From Helicobacter canadensis MIT 98-5491 (lineage in GTDB: Bacteria; Campylobacterota; Campylobacteria; Campylobacterales; Helicobacteraceae), in assembly GCF_000162575.1 (NCBI RefSeq), contig NZ_CM000776.2:1-64000 (forward strand): a stretch of 64,000 bases of DNA, in the 5' to 3' direction. Of this stretch, positions 14,012-22,844 are shown in pieces. A model generated the notes under the pieces. The model saw only the letters and a program-made list of their open reading frames with translations. It was not told where the DNA came from and ran no database searches. Position 1 is the stretch's first letter; the number at the start of each line of letters is the position of its first letter. A program made the translations under genes and the position numbers.

Positions 14012-14595
14012 AAAAAATAGCGTTTTTTAGCTTTTGTTTAACAAGTTTTTTGTGGAGTGTAGAAGGAAGCGGAATTGTTGATTGTAACATTATTTTTGAA
14101 CAAAGAAAAGCAGAGATTTTGCGTGAGATTGAAAAGATTGATGAGCAACAACAAGCCTTACAAGCTTTGCAGAGTGCCACTCAAAATGTCTTGGATCAAA
14201 AGGACGCGGATTTAAAAAAAAGAGAAGCAGCTTTGGCGGCTGATAAAAAGGAATTGGAGCAAAGAGAAGAAGCTATTAAGAAGCTTTTAGAGAAAAATGA
14301 AGAGATTTTAGCAGAGATTAAAAACACCACACAAAGCAAAATTGGCACAACTTATGCGGGTATGAAAGATTCTAAATCGGCTGCAATTTTGGAAAATCTC
14401 CCAGAATCTGAAGCAGCAATGATATTGTTTTCGTTAGATACAAAGGTAATGAGCAAGATTTTAGCTAAAATGAATCCACAAAAAGCAGCAAATTTAACAC
14501 AAATAATCCAAAAGGGACCGCCTTTTGAAACACAAGACGCTAAACAAGAAATCCAAGGAGCAACAGAAGTAAATTCACAAAATAATGAGAATTAA
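14008..14595 (+). CDS. MotE-like periplasmic protein with MgtE_N-type domain
   Basis: The 195-aa product has an N-terminal signal sequence (KKIAFFSFCLTSFLWSVEGS), a long Glu/Lys/Ala-rich coiled coil of about 90 residues, and a C-terminal helical domain with LENLPESEAAMILFSLDTKVMSKILAKM, typical of the MgtE N-terminal (FliG-middle-like) fold. Homologues in epsilonproteobacteria include, as I recall, Campylobacter Cj1496c, a periplasmic glycoprotein, and MotE-type motility proteins. Being last in the operon after a fliJ-like gene supports a flagellar or stator role. Confidence 0.8.
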
Positions 14596-14598
14596 ATT

Positions 14599-14616
14599 TG
14601 CAAGAAGAATCTTGCA
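14599..14616. terminator. Short hairpin between convergent motE-like and SMR genes
   Basis: TGCAAGA and TCTTGCA form a perfect 7-bp stem with the loop AGAA in the 29-bp gap between converging genes. It could end transcripts from either side, but T runs are short on both strands. Confidence 0.4.
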
Positions 14617-14624
14617 TAAAGATT

Positions 14625-14939
14625 TTATGAAAAAGCCTTAAGTCCAACGCTACAAACCACAATACAAGTAACAAAGAAAAGCTTTAAAAAACTTTTTGAT
14701 TCGTTGTATAGAAAAATCCCCACAAGCACTCCACCAGCTGTCCCAATGCCTGTCCAAATGGCATAGGCAATACTCATTGGAATCTCTCTTAGTCCCAAAG
14801 ATAAAAGGCTTAAACTAAGAATAAATAAAAGAATGATTCCCAATAGATAGATTTTTTTACCCTTAAGTGCAAAATTTTTTAAACAAATCACCCCAAAAAT
14901 CTCTGCAATTCCAGCTAAAATCAAAAATACCCAACTCAT
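14625..14939 (-). CDS. Small multidrug resistance (SMR) transporter, second subunit
   Basis: The 104-aa protein has four membrane helices and the SMR signature WVFLILAGIAEIFGVICLK, with the essential membrane glutamate at residue 13. It also has the family segment IPMSIAYAIWTGIGTAGG. It overlaps the upstream SMR gene by 4 bp. Paired SMR genes usually make a heterodimer that exports cationic drugs or guanidinium (YkkCD or EbrAB type). Which substrate applies here cannot be read from the sequence. Confidence 0.9.
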   Translation of the reverse strand: MSWVFLILAGIAEIFGVICLKNFALKGKKIYLLGIILLFILSLSLLSLGLREIPMSIAYAIWTGIGTAGGVLVGIFLYNESKSFLKLFFVTCIVVCSVGLKAFS

Positions 14940-15355
14940 TTTATATCCTTTGAATTGAGCGTTTCAAGTTGATTGTTTAATTCATTAATTCCTAAATCTT
15001 TAGAGATTTCTTCAATGGCTTTTATGTCTTGTTTATCACTCTCTTTGCTTACAAGTTTTAAACCTATAACACTTAGGATTAAAAGAACGATTAAAGTAAG
15101 CTGCAAGGGATTTGTTGGGGCATTAAAAATAAGAATTTCATTAAGTGCAACTCCAGCAGCACCAATTCCTACAAACACAGCATAAGCAATACTTACCTCA
15201 ACTCTTTTTGTGGCTAGAATCATTAGCATAAATGAACAACAAATTCCAAAAGCGGTGAAAAAATATTCTAAAAAACTTGTTGAATATTTTAATCCACTCA
15301 CCCAAAATACCTCGATGATTCCACCAAGAATCACATAAAACCAGCCTAATTTCAC
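14936..15355 (-). CDS. Small multidrug resistance (SMR) transporter, first subunit
   Basis: The 139-aa protein has four membrane helices with WFYVILGGIIEVFWVSGLK (membrane glutamate at residue 14) and VEVSIAYAVFVGIGAAG. A hydrophilic tail of about 35 residues, rich in Glu, Lys and Asn, follows the last helix and is longer than in most SMR proteins. The start is GTG after TTAGGAGGA. It overlaps the second SMR gene, so the two probably form a heteromeric pump. A 27-codon ORF with a strong ribosome binding site lies 59 bp upstream. Confidence 0.9.
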   Translation of the reverse strand: MKLGWFYVILGGIIEVFWVSGLKYSTSFLEYFFTAFGICCSFMLMILATKRVEVSIAYAVFVGIGAAGVALNEILIFNAPTNPLQLTLIVLLILSVIGLKLVSKESDKQDIKAIEEISKDLGINELNNQLETLNSKDIK

Positions 15356-15414
15356 GAGTTCCTCCTAAAAGAATATGTGCTAATTGAAATGATAAGATAA
15401 AGTAAATGATATAA

Positions 15415-15498
15415 TTAATAGAGAGTTTGTAGTGCCATAATGTTGAAAATAGTTTTGAGGGCTTTTAGTGTTGGTTTGATAGAAAATCTGTAACACAT
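15415..15498 (-). CDS. Possible 27-aa leader peptide upstream of the SMR pair
   Basis: An ATG at 15498 opens 27 codons (MCYRFSIKPTLKALKTIFNI, then MALQTLY) and stops at 15415. The ribosome binding site AAGGAGGG (15503-15510) is among the strongest in the window, and an extended -10 box (TGCTAGAAT) lies about 35 bp upstream. The ORF precedes the first SMR gene by 59 bp on the same strand. Such an arrangement is typical of drug-responsive leader peptides. Translation and regulation are inferred, and the peptide has no known match that I recall. Confidence 0.5.
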   Translation of the reverse strand: MCYRFSIKPTLKALKTIFNIMALQTLY

Positions 15499-15532
15499 TT
15501 TGCCCTCCTTTATTGTTTGGCTTTGGTGTGCA

Positions 15533-15541
15533 ATTCTAGCA
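15533..15541 (-). promoter_or_regulatory. Extended -10 promoter for the leader ORF and SMR genes
   Basis: On the minus strand the sequence reads TGCTAGAAT, an extended -10 box with one mismatch to TATAAT, preceded by a T run. It would start RNA near 15526, about 28 bases before the leader ATG. Confidence 0.5.
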
Positions 15542-15560
15542 AAAAATTTTGATACAAAAC

Positions 15561-15758
15561 TTAATTAAAGCTCTTGTAATTAGCAAGGATTAAATCGTGA
15601 TGATGATTGAAATCTTTAGATTCAAGATAAATTTTTTGTTTAATTTCTGTTTTGCTCATTCCTTGTTGATATAAAACCTTAATATAACTTTTTATGCTAA
15701 GGATAAATATGTTTTTTAAATTGACATTTTCCTCATCTTTTTCAAAGACTACTTTCAT
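15561..15758 (-). CDS. Unknown 65-aa protein
   Basis: I do not recognise this small charged protein (MKVVFEKDEENVNLKNIFIL at the N-terminus; a Lys/Glu-rich middle; HHHDLILANYKSFN at the end). The middle part GMSKTEIKQKIYLESKDF has the look of a short helix-turn-helix, but this is weak. AAAGGA lies six bases before ATG, which supports translation. It is upstream of the SMR leader on the same strand and downstream of the metal ATPase operon by 116 bp, a gap in which I see only AT-rich sequence and a 7-bp hairpin at 15854-15874. Confidence 0.6.
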   Translation of the reverse strand: MKVVFEKDEENVNLKNIFILSIKSYIKVLYQQGMSKTEIKQKIYLESKDFNHHHDLILANYKSFN

Positions 15759-15874
15759 TGCAATTCCTTTAAAATGTTTTATGGAATTGTTACAAAAAAG
15801 TATGAAGAAATTTTACTAAAAAATGTTAAGTTTTAATGAATTTTTTTAAGCTTGTAAGGCAAGATTAGCCTTAC

Positions 15875-17830
15875 TTAGCGAATAGCTCTAATAGCATTTA
15901 GTAAAGCTAAAAGTGCGACTCCCACATCGCCAAAAAGAGCTATCCATAGATTTGTGGCGCCAAAGGCACCAAGAATCATAATTCCTATTTTAACACCCAA
16001 AGCTAAGAAAATGTTCTGCCACAAGATTTGCCTTGTTTTTTTGGCGATTTGCAAGACTTTTGGAATTTTTCTTAAATCATCATTCATAATAACAATATCT
16101 GCTCCCTCTAGCGCGACATCACTTCCGGTTTTTCCCATTGCAATACCAATATCACAAAGTGCAAGAGAAGGTGCATCGTTGATTCCATCTCCCACAAAAA
16201 TAACCTTTTTATTCTTTTGGTTTTGGGTTTGTAGAATTGCTTTTAGGTGATTAACTTTATCATTTGGTAAAAGCGAAGCAAAAAAATGTTTGATTCCTAG
16301 GTTTTGAGCGATTTCTTGAACGACACTTTCTTTATCCCCGCTTAGGATATAAATTTCTTCTAAATGCTCTTCTTTTAGTTTTTCTATAACTTCTTTAGCC
16401 TCTTTTTTTATGGCGTCTTCTAAGATAATATCTCCAATGGTTTCTCCATCATAGGCAATGAAAATTTGGCATTTTAAACTAGAATCTTTTGGGAGATTTT
16501 GTTTGGTTAGGGATTGAATAAAACGAGCATTCCCTAAAGCAATGATTTTATTTTCAAGCATTGCACTCACTCCGCCTCCAGAGCTTTCTTTGAGGTTGCT
16601 AAGCTTTTTTAAATCTTCTTGCAAGTTTATTTCATTATTGTAATTTATAATAGCTTTTGCAATAGGATGATTAGAGTGAGATTCGAGCAATTGAGCAATT
16701 TTTAATATAAATTTTTCATCATAATTTTTATAAGCATTAATTTTTTTAATGATTAGTTTGCCCTCTGTTAGAGTTCCTGTTTTGTCAAAAATAATGGCAT
16801 TTGCATCTTTTAGGGCTTCAATATAGCTAGAGCCTTTGATTAAAATTCCTTCTTTTGAAGCTTTACCAAGTGAAGCAAAAAAGGTTAATGGGATAGAGAT
16901 TACCAAAGCACAAGGGCAAGAAACAACTAAAAAAATGATGCCTCGATAAAGCCAAATTTTAAGTGTTTCTATTAATTCCATTTGACCAAAAGCCCAAAAA
17001 TAGAGTGTAGGGAAAAGAATAATGCTAAAGGCTAAAAGTGTTACAATAGGGGTGTAGTAGCGTGCGAATTTTGTGATAAATTCTTCACTTCTGCTTTTTT
17101 GTGCACTGCCTTCTTCGATAAGCTTGATAATTTTGCTAAAGGTTGAATTTTCATAGCTTTTAGTGGCTTTTAAATGCAAAATAGAATCAAGATTAATGCT
17201 ACCAGAAAAAAGAGAATCGCCCACTTTTACATTTTGTGGCAAAGATTCTCCATTAAGTGCAGAATTATCAACGCTGCCCTCGCCTTTTATAATGATTCCA
17301 TCCGCGGGGATTCTTTCCCCAGCAAAAATTACTAAAATATCGCCTTCTTGAATGTTTTTTGGATCAATATTTTCAATATTTTCATTTTTAAATAAATGCG
17401 CTTGTTCTATTTTGATAGAAGCAAGGGTGCGAATGGATTTTTTAGATTTTTCGACAACTAAATCTTCTAGGGCTTCTCCGATGCGATAAAAAAGCAAGAT
17501 TGCTACGGCTTCGGCTCCTTGAGCGATTGCCCAAGCACCAATGCTTGCAAGTGCCATAAGGCTATTTTCATTAAAAAATTCACGTTTATAAAATCCAATC
17601 AATGCTTTTTTTAAGATTCCATAGCCTAAAGCAAAATAGCAAAAAAGATAAAAGCCATAAAGTATGGAGGCATTAAGATGAAAATTAAAGATTCCAAAAT
17701 CTCCACTAAGTGCAATAAGATAAAGGATAATGCTAAAATAAAAAAGACTTTGGGCTAGTTTATTTTGAAAATCACTTTTTTTATGAATCGTATTTTGGGT
17801 ATTTGTGCAAGTGTTGCAGCAATTTGCCAT
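15875..17830 (-). CDS. cadA: Heavy-metal P1B-type ATPase (Cd/Zn/Co exporter family)
   Basis: The 651-aa membrane ATPase exports soft divalent metals. It shows VVSCPCALVIS (metal-binding CPC in a membrane helix), the phosphorylation site FDKTGTLTEGK, the nucleotide-domain HP motif in ESHSNHPIAKAI, and VGDGINDAPSLA. There is no N-terminal ferredoxin-like HMA domain; instead a short cysteine-rich stretch (CCNTCTN) opens the protein. A CPC motif with an SmtB-type regulator directly upstream points to Zn/Cd/Co rather than Cu. It follows the arsR-family gene by 13 bp and is surely in its operon. Confidence 0.92.
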   Translation of the reverse strand: MANCCNTCTNTQNTIHKKSDFQNKLAQSLFYFSIILYLIALSGDFGIFNFHLNASILYGFYLFCYFALGYGILKKALIGFYKREFFNENSLMALASIGAWAIAQGAEAVAILLFYRIGEALEDLVVEKSKKSIRTLASIKIEQAHLFKNENIENIDPKNIQEGDILVIFAGERIPADGIIIKGEGSVDNSALNGESLPQNVKVGDSLFSGSINLDSILHLKATKSYENSTFSKIIKLIEEGSAQKSRSEEFITKFARYYTPIVTLLAFSIILFPTLYFWAFGQMELIETLKIWLYRGIIFLVVSCPCALVISIPLTFFASLGKASKEGILIKGSSYIEALKDANAIIFDKTGTLTEGKLIIKKINAYKNYDEKFILKIAQLLESHSNHPIAKAIINYNNEINLQEDLKKLSNLKESSGGGVSAMLENKIIALGNARFIQSLTKQNLPKDSSLKCQIFIAYDGETIGDIILEDAIKKEAKEVIEKLKEEHLEEIYILSGDKESVVQEIAQNLGIKHFFASLLPNDKVNHLKAILQTQNQKNKKVIFVGDGINDAPSLALCDIGIAMGKTGSDVALEGADIVIMNDDLRKIPKVLQIAKKTRQILWQNIFLALGVKIGIMILGAFGATNLWIALFGDVGVALLALLNAIRAIR

Positions 17831-17843
17831 TGTTTTCTCCTTA

Positions 17844-18176
17844 TTACATTTCTTGAATATGTTCTAGACCTTGTTCAAAGATTTTTTCAATATGGTCATC
17901 ATCAAGTTCATAAAACACTTCTTTACCGATTTTTTTATACCGCACAAGTCTTGCTTGGCGTAGGATTCTAAGTTGGTGAGAGACAGCGGATGGAGAAAGG
18001 TTTAAAAGCTCTGAAATCTCTCCCACACAAAGTTTTTCTTGCTGAAGCAGAGAAAGGATTCGAATGCGTGAGGAATCACCAAAAATTTTAAAAAATTCGG
18101 CTAATTCATAAAGCAATTCCTCTTTAGGGAGCTTTTTTGAGATATTTAAAAGGCGTTTTGAATCAAGTTCTTGCAT
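17844..18176 (-). CDS. ArsR/SmtB family metal-responsive repressor
   Basis: The 110-aa winged-helix protein has KLCVGEISELLNLSPSAVSHQL as recognition region. Near the C-terminus, DDDHIEKIFEQGLEHIQE gives D-x-H-x(10)-H-x(2)-E, exactly the spacing of the alpha-5 zinc site of SmtB (D, H, H, E). The cysteine in the ELCVG-type motif is also present (LCVGE), so an alpha-3 site is partly possible. It should repress its own operon with the downstream ATPase and release on metal binding. A perfect 12-2-12 palindrome lies 67 bp upstream. Confidence 0.92.
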   Translation of the reverse strand: MQELDSKRLLNISKKLPKEELLYELAEFFKIFGDSSRIRILSLLQQEKLCVGEISELLNLSPSAVSHQLRILRQARLVRYKKIGKEVFYELDDDHIEKIFEQGLEHIQEM

Positions 18177-18242
18177 TTATTTCCTTGGTTTTCTTTTATT
18201 ATCCTTGGGGGATTTTATTAAAACATAGAATTAATAAGTATG

Positions 18243-18268
18243 AATATATGAATATTTATTCATATATT
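18243..18268. promoter_or_regulatory. 12-2-12 palindromic operator for the ArsR/SmtB repressor
   Basis: AATATATGAATA (18243-18254), two bases TT, and TATTCATATATT (18257-18268) form a perfect palindrome. The 12-2-12 dyad with a TGAA/TTCA core is the known operator form of the SmtB group. It lies 67 bp before the repressor start. Binding is inferred. Confidence 0.75.
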
Positions 18269-18404
18269 GAAATAATAATCTTTTATTCTTTAGAATAAAA
18301 TTAAAACATAGGGATATTAAGTTTAAAACGATACAATTTTGAGCGTAAATTTTAGGCAACAAAGGTGATTTAATAGAATTGGGTTTTTAGATAAAAGGAT
18401 TATT

Positions 18405-19187
18405 ATGTCATTTACTCAAGAAGAACTAGAGCGATATAATCGCAATATTTTATTAAGTGGAGTTGGAGAAGCAGGACAACAAAAGCTAAAAAACGCTAAA
18501 GTGCTTGTAGTGGGTGCTGGTGGGCTTGGTTCTCCGGTTTTATTTTATTTGGCTGCTGCTGGAGTTGGCGAGATTGGAATCTGTGATGGTGATAATGTGG
18601 ATTTAAGCAATCTTCAAAGGCAAATTTTGCATACAACAAAGGATTTAGAGAAAAATAAGGCGCTTTCGGCTAAAGAAAAGCTAGAATCACTTAATCCTGA
18701 AATTAAAATTAACATTTACAAAGAGCGGTTAAATGTGAGTAATATTTTGGGAATTATTAAAGATTATGACATTATTGTAGAATCCACAGACGCTTTTGCT
18801 TCAAAGTTTTTGGTTAATGATGCTTGTGTGCTTGGAGGTAAAATTTTAGTAAGGGCAAGTACTTTGCATTTTTGTGGGCAAGCTATGAGTATAAAGCCAA
18901 AAGAAAGTGCTTGTTATGCGTGTTTGTTTGATTCTCCTCCACAAGGAGAAGTTCCAACGGGTGCAAGTGTAGGAATCTTAGGTGCAGTTGCTGGGCTTTT
19001 TGGTTGTATTGAAGCTAATGAAGTGATAAAAATCATTACAGGAGTTGGTAAGCCACTTTTTGATCAATTTTTAACTTGTGATGTGCGGGATATGGAATTT
19101 CGTAAAATCAATATTAAACGCAATTTAAAATGTCGCGTATGTGGTGAAAATGGTATAAAAAACTTAGATTTAGATAGGTATCAATGA
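18405..19187 (+). CDS. HesA/MoeB/ThiF family adenylyltransferase
   Basis: The 260-aa protein is an E1-like enzyme that activates the C-terminus of a sulfur carrier such as ThiS or MoaD. It has the ATP-binding VVGAGGLGSPVLFYLAAAGVG, DGDNVDLSNLQRQILH, and two zinc-type CxxC pairs (ACYACLF and CRVCGE). The crossover-loop cysteine seen in E. coli ThiF is not obvious. No sulfur-carrier gene is adjacent, so ThiF and MoeB roles cannot be separated here. AAAAGG precedes ATG. Confidence 0.88.
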   Translation: MSFTQEELERYNRNILLSGVGEAGQQKLKNAKVLVVGAGGLGSPVLFYLAAAGVGEIGICDGDNVDLSNLQRQILHTTKDLEKNKALSAKEKLESLNPEIKINIYKERLNVSNILGIIKDYDIIVESTDAFASKFLVNDACVLGGKILVRASTLHFCGQAMSIKPKESACYACLFDSPPQGEVPTGASVGILGAVAGLFGCIEANEVIKIITGVGKPLFDQFLTCDVRDMEFRKINIKRNLKCRVCGENGIKNLDLDRYQ

Positions 19188-19190
19188 AGT

Positions 19191-19631
19191 CTATTTTTCA
19201 AAGAAAAGTTGTAAATTATCTTGATAGGAATGATGAAGTAGATTGTGGCAGTGTGGGCAGAGATTAAGAGGCTTTTGATTAAAAATTTTGGTTTGAATCT
19301 TATGGGAGTAAATGCTTAAAAAAAATTGCATATCAGTGCGGATAATGGCTAAAAAATCAGCATTATCGTAATTCTTAAGACTTTCATCGCAGGCGCTTAG
19401 ATGCACGAGTGGTTCTCCTTGAGTGCGAAAAAGTGATTCTTGAATCTTGGCTTGGTAAAGCATCACTTTTGTGGTAGTTTGATTAGGAAGTGAGAAATAG
19501 ATTCCATTTTTATCTAGTGTCAAGTCAGCGAGATTTGCGGCAATCCCACTTGTTTGGAGGATTTTTAACATTTCGTTAGTCAGATTAACCTGCATTGTGT
19601 GGCAAGATTCTATGGTTTTTTGAAAAAACAA
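19191..19631 (-). CDS. Unknown protein with C-terminal CPHCH motif, downstream of gmhA
   Basis: The 146-aa product is not recognised. It is soluble, with few charged runs, and ends with LNLCPHCHNLLHHSYQDN, a possible one-knuckle metal site. Its start is probably TTG 19631, which follows AAGG by seven bases and comes 2 bp after the gmhA stop; an internal ATG at codon 13 is the alternative. It is the last gene of the hldD-hldE-gmhA run, so it may have a role linked to heptose or cell-surface synthesis, but this is only context. Confidence 0.65.
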   Translation of the reverse strand: MFFQKTIESCHTMQVNLTNEMLKILQTSGIAANLADLTLDKNGIYFSLPNQTTTKVMLYQAKIQESLFRTQGEPLVHLSACDESLKNYDNADFLAIIRTDMQFFLSIYSHKIQTKIFNQKPLNLCPHCHNLLHHSYQDNLQLFFEK

Positions 19632-19633
19632 AT

Positions 19634-20203
19634 TTAAGCCTTCATTGTCATTTTTTCAATTAAATCACAAATAATATGAGCCATTAAAAGATGCATTTCT
19701 TGAATCCTTGGCGTATCATCACTGGGAGAAAGCAGTAAGAGATCGCACCATTTTTTCATTTCTCCACCATCTTTGCCGCTAAATCCTAGAATCTTGCATT
19801 CCATTTCTCTGGCACTTCGCATCGCATTTAAGACATTGATGCTATTACCACTTGTAGAGATTCCCCATAGCAAGTCGCCTTTTTTAGCAAGTGCTTCAAA
19901 TTGCCTAGAAAAAACAAAATCATAACCATAGTCATTTCCAATAGCAGTTAAAGCACTTGTGTCTGTTGTTAGGGCTATAGCACTTAAGCCTTTTCTTTCT
20001 CTTTTGTAGCGTCCTGTAAGTTCAGCTGCAATATGTTGAGAATCAGCCGCACTTCCGCCATTACCACAAATAAGAATCTTGCCCCCATTTTGAAGTGTTG
20101 TAATAGCAAGATTAGCGGCTTCTTGAATAGAATCAACAAGGCTTGACATTTTTTGAGCGGTTTGCAAGTGAGATTGGATTTCATTTAAAATATGTGCTTG
20201 CAT
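19634..20203 (-). CDS. gmhA: Sedoheptulose 7-phosphate isomerase
   Basis: GmhA converts sedoheptulose 7-phosphate to D-glycero-D-manno-heptose 7-phosphate, the first step to ADP-heptose for lipopolysaccharide core. The 189-aa SIS-domain protein has [20 protein letters not shown], the [13 protein letters not shown] segment, and [17 protein letters not shown]. It starts 2 bp after the hldE stop, which shows an operon with hldE and hldD. Confidence 0.96.
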   Translation of the reverse strand: MQAHILNEIQSHLQTAQKMSSLVDSIQEAANLAITTLQNGGKILICGNGGSAADSQHIAAELTGRYKRERKGLSAIALTTDTSALTAIGNDYGYDFVFSRQFEALAKKGDLLWGISTSGNSINVLNAMRSAREMECKILGFSGKDGGEMKKWCDLLLLSPSDDTPRIQEMHLLMAHIICDLIEKMTMKA

Positions 20204-20205
20204 TT

Positions 20206-21729
20206 TTATTCCTTTTTGATTTTTTTTATTGTTGCACTAGTGCTTTTGCCTTCTACAAACTCAATTAGTCGCACTTCCTTAACAAGATCACTCCCAGCTA
20301 TTTTTTTATTGGCATAATCTGCACCTTTAACTAAAATATCAGGTTTAATTTGGCTAATGAGATTAAGTGGCGTATCTTCATCAAAGATAATAACAAAATC
20401 TACGCATTCTAAGGCACAAAGGAGTGCTGCTCTATCCTCTTGAGAATTGATTGGGCGTTCATTACCTTTTAAGCGTTTGATAGAAGAATCACTATTCAAT
20501 CCAACAATAAGCAAATCCCCTAATTCACGCGCTTTATTGAGATAGCTAATGTGTCCAAAATGCAAAATATCAAAACAGCCATTGGTAAAAATAGTTTTAA
20601 AATCTTGCGATTTTAAGGTTTGTAAAAAATCTAAAAATAACGCAAAATCATCGGGTTTGATAAATTTAGAGTGGAGATTCCTTGGCTTTTGTTTTTGTGA
20701 GATTCTTTGCAAATGTGGCAAAAATTTAGAATCAATTATACTAGTATTCAAGATTTTTGGAATTTCTTTGGAGAGAGAATCTAAGAGATGGTTGTCTCTA
20801 AGGTAATTTAAAATTTCTTGTTTATTAGCTGTTGCCGATCCGACTTTGCCTACTACTACAGCTGCTGCGGCATTGGCAAAGTGAAGACTAGAGAGAATAT
20901 CTTCTTCTTGGGCAAGCATAAAAGCTAAAGCTGCAATAACGGTGTCTCCAGCACCCGTTACATCAAAAACTTCTTTAGCAATAGTTGGGATTTTATGCAA
21001 TCCATTTCTTAAGATCCCAATCCCATCTTCACTTAAGGTAATGAGCGAATATTCAAGGTGGCAAATTTCTTTGAGTTTTTGGAGAGCTAGGAGTAGTGAA
21101 GAATCATCTTTTATTTGGATTCCTGTAGCTTCAGTAGCTTCTTTTTTGTTTGGAGTTAAGAGAGTGGCACCTTGATATTTGGAGTAATCTTTGCCTTTTG
21201 GATCAACGAGAATCTTAAGCTTAGAATCACAAGCAAGTTGAATGAGACTTTGAGTGAGATTTTGACTTAAAACACCTTTTTGATAATCAGACAAAACGAT
21301 GCAATGAATTTTAGAATGTTTAATTAATTTTTTGGCAGATTCTAAAATAAATTGTTCTGCTTCTTTGTCAATTGGGCTTTTATCTTCTCTATCTACACGC
21401 ACAACTTGTTGATGCGAAGCAATGATTCGGGATTTTTGCGTGGTGGGTCTATTTTTGCTATAGTGGATTCCTTGGGTGTTAATGTGAAGTGATTCTAGCT
21501 TGTTTTTGAGATCTTCTCCTGCCTTGTCAGCACCTGCCATTCCACAGATAAACACATTGCAATCTAGAGCGATGAGGTTGTTTGCTACATTGCAAGCACC
21601 TCCTAGATTGAGTGTTTCTTTAGCAACTTCAATCACCTGCACAGGAGCTTCTGGGGAGATTCTTTCGCATTTGCCCCAAATATAATGATCTAAAATCAAA
21701 TCCCCAATGACTAAAATATTGGGTTTCAA
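20206..21729 (-). CDS. hldE: Bifunctional heptose 7-phosphate kinase / heptose 1-phosphate adenylyltransferase
   Basis: HldE phosphorylates heptose 7-phosphate at C1 and later adds AMP to the 1-phosphate. The N-terminal ribokinase-type domain (about residues 1-320) shows [29 protein letters not shown] and the [15 protein letters not shown] anion hole. The C-terminal cytidylyltransferase-fold domain (about 355-500) shows [19 protein letters not shown]. Length of 507 aa fits a full fusion protein. It abuts hldD and gmhA. Confidence 0.97.
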   Translation of the reverse strand: MKPNILVIGDLILDHYIWGKCERISPEAPVQVIEVAKETLNLGGACNVANNLIALDCNVFICGMAGADKAGEDLKNKLESLHINTQGIHYSKNRPTTQKSRIIASHQQVVRVDREDKSPIDKEAEQFILESAKKLIKHSKIHCIVLSDYQKGVLSQNLTQSLIQLACDSKLKILVDPKGKDYSKYQGATLLTPNKKEATEATGIQIKDDSSLLLALQKLKEICHLEYSLITLSEDGIGILRNGLHKIPTIAKEVFDVTGAGDTVIAALAFMLAQEEDILSSLHFANAAAAVVVGKVGSATANKQEILNYLRDNHLLDSLSKEIPKILNTSIIDSKFLPHLQRISQKQKPRNLHSKFIKPDDFALFLDFLQTLKSQDFKTIFTNGCFDILHFGHISYLNKARELGDLLIVGLNSDSSIKRLKGNERPINSQEDRAALLCALECVDFVIIFDEDTPLNLISQIKPDILVKGADYANKKIAGSDLVKEVRLIEFVEGKSTSATIKKIKKE

Positions 21730-22728
21730 TTAATAGCCTTTAGCGTGAATAGCTTTGATTTGATCAAGATAGTTTTTGATGCCAATTTCTAAAGAAAATC
21801 TAGGTTCGTAGCCTAAAAACTCTTTTGTTAGCACGATATTAGCTTCAGTGTGTGTTTGGAAAAAGGAATAAGGATTGTCAAAATATTCTACTTCAAATTC
21901 TCCTAATTCTTTTTTCAAACAAGCCACAATATCGTTATAGCTTCTTGATTTTCCGCTGCCTACATTATAAACGCCGCTTTTTTTGGCATTAATAGCTTTT
22001 ACATTAGCTTGAATAACATCTTGAATATAAACAAAATCGCGTTTTTGCTCTCCCATTTTAAAGAGTCTTACTTTTTTATTTTGGAGTGCTTGTAAGCCAA
22101 GTTGTAGAATCATAGAAGCCGTTTTACCTTTGTAAAATTCATTTTCGCCATAGACATTAAAATATCGCAATCCAACGATATGCAAACTAGGATTTTCTTG
22201 TAAATATTTGGAAGCTAGATGATCCATCATTAATTTAGAAAATCCATAAGCGTTCTCTGGAATCTCACCATTGCCAATGCTATTTGGTGCAGGGGTATTG
22301 CCATAAACTCCCGCACTTGAAGCATAAATCATTTTTGCACCACTTCTTATGCTCAAATCTAGCAAATCCTTAAAGGCATTGAGATTGCTACGCAAAATAA
22401 GCTCTTGATTAAGCACGGTAGTATCTGAAATGGCTGCTTGATGAAAAATATAATCAAAATTTCTATCTTCTAATCTTTGCAAATCGTCTTTGTTATTAAT
22501 GTCTCCTGCGATGACTTCGCCCTTAAATTCTAGGAGATTTTTAAAATGTCCTAGCGATTTTGGATTTCCATTTTCAAAAGTTTCCCCATTTCTAAAACAA
22601 TCAAAAACCACCACTTGAGATTGGGGATGATATTTTTGGAAATAAAGTGCAAGATTAGATCCAATAAATCCAGCACCGCCTGTGATTAAGATGCGTTTTC
22701 CTGCAAGGGTGTCATCAATGTATTGCAT
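21730..22728 (-). CDS. hldD: ADP-L-glycero-D-manno-heptose 6-epimerase
   Basis: HldD epimerises ADP-D-glycero-D-manno-heptose to the L,D form used in the LPS inner core. The 332-aa short-chain dehydrogenase-type protein has RILITGGAGFIGSNLALYF, the serine segment YASSAGVYG, and the catalytic YGFSKLMMDHL (Y-x-x-x-K). It is first in the hldD-hldE-gmhA operon; the 116-bp gap before it, shared with the divergent HDOD gene, must contain both promoters. Confidence 0.96.
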   Translation of the reverse strand: MQYIDDTLAGKRILITGGAGFIGSNLALYFQKYHPQSQVVVFDCFRNGETFENGNPKSLGHFKNLLEFKGEVIAGDINNKDDLQRLEDRNFDYIFHQAAISDTTVLNQELILRSNLNAFKDLLDLSIRSGAKMIYASSAGVYGNTPAPNSIGNGEIPENAYGFSKLMMDHLASKYLQENPSLHIVGLRYFNVYGENEFYKGKTASMILQLGLQALQNKKVRLFKMGEQKRDFVYIQDVIQANVKAINAKKSGVYNVGSGKSRSYNDIVACLKKELGEFEVEYFDNPYSFFQTHTEANIVLTKEFLGYEPRFSLEIGIKNYLDQIKAIHAKGY

Positions 22729-22844
22729 TTAGATTCCTTGTGATAATTTATAAATGCCACATTATAACAAAATACCTTTAAAAGATTTGTTTGGTTTAGG
22801 GACTTTATGTTATTATTTTGTAAAGATTATTTTAACGCAAGATA

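Noticed and set aside
15356-15560. Guanidine riboswitch before the SMR genes
   Set aside because: No ykkC-type conserved motif is seen; a leader ORF fits the space better.
15854-15874. Terminator of the metal ATPase gene (GTAAGGC/GCCTTAC hairpin)
   Set aside because: The stem is good, but the minus strand has A, not T, after it; left as an unexplained hairpin.
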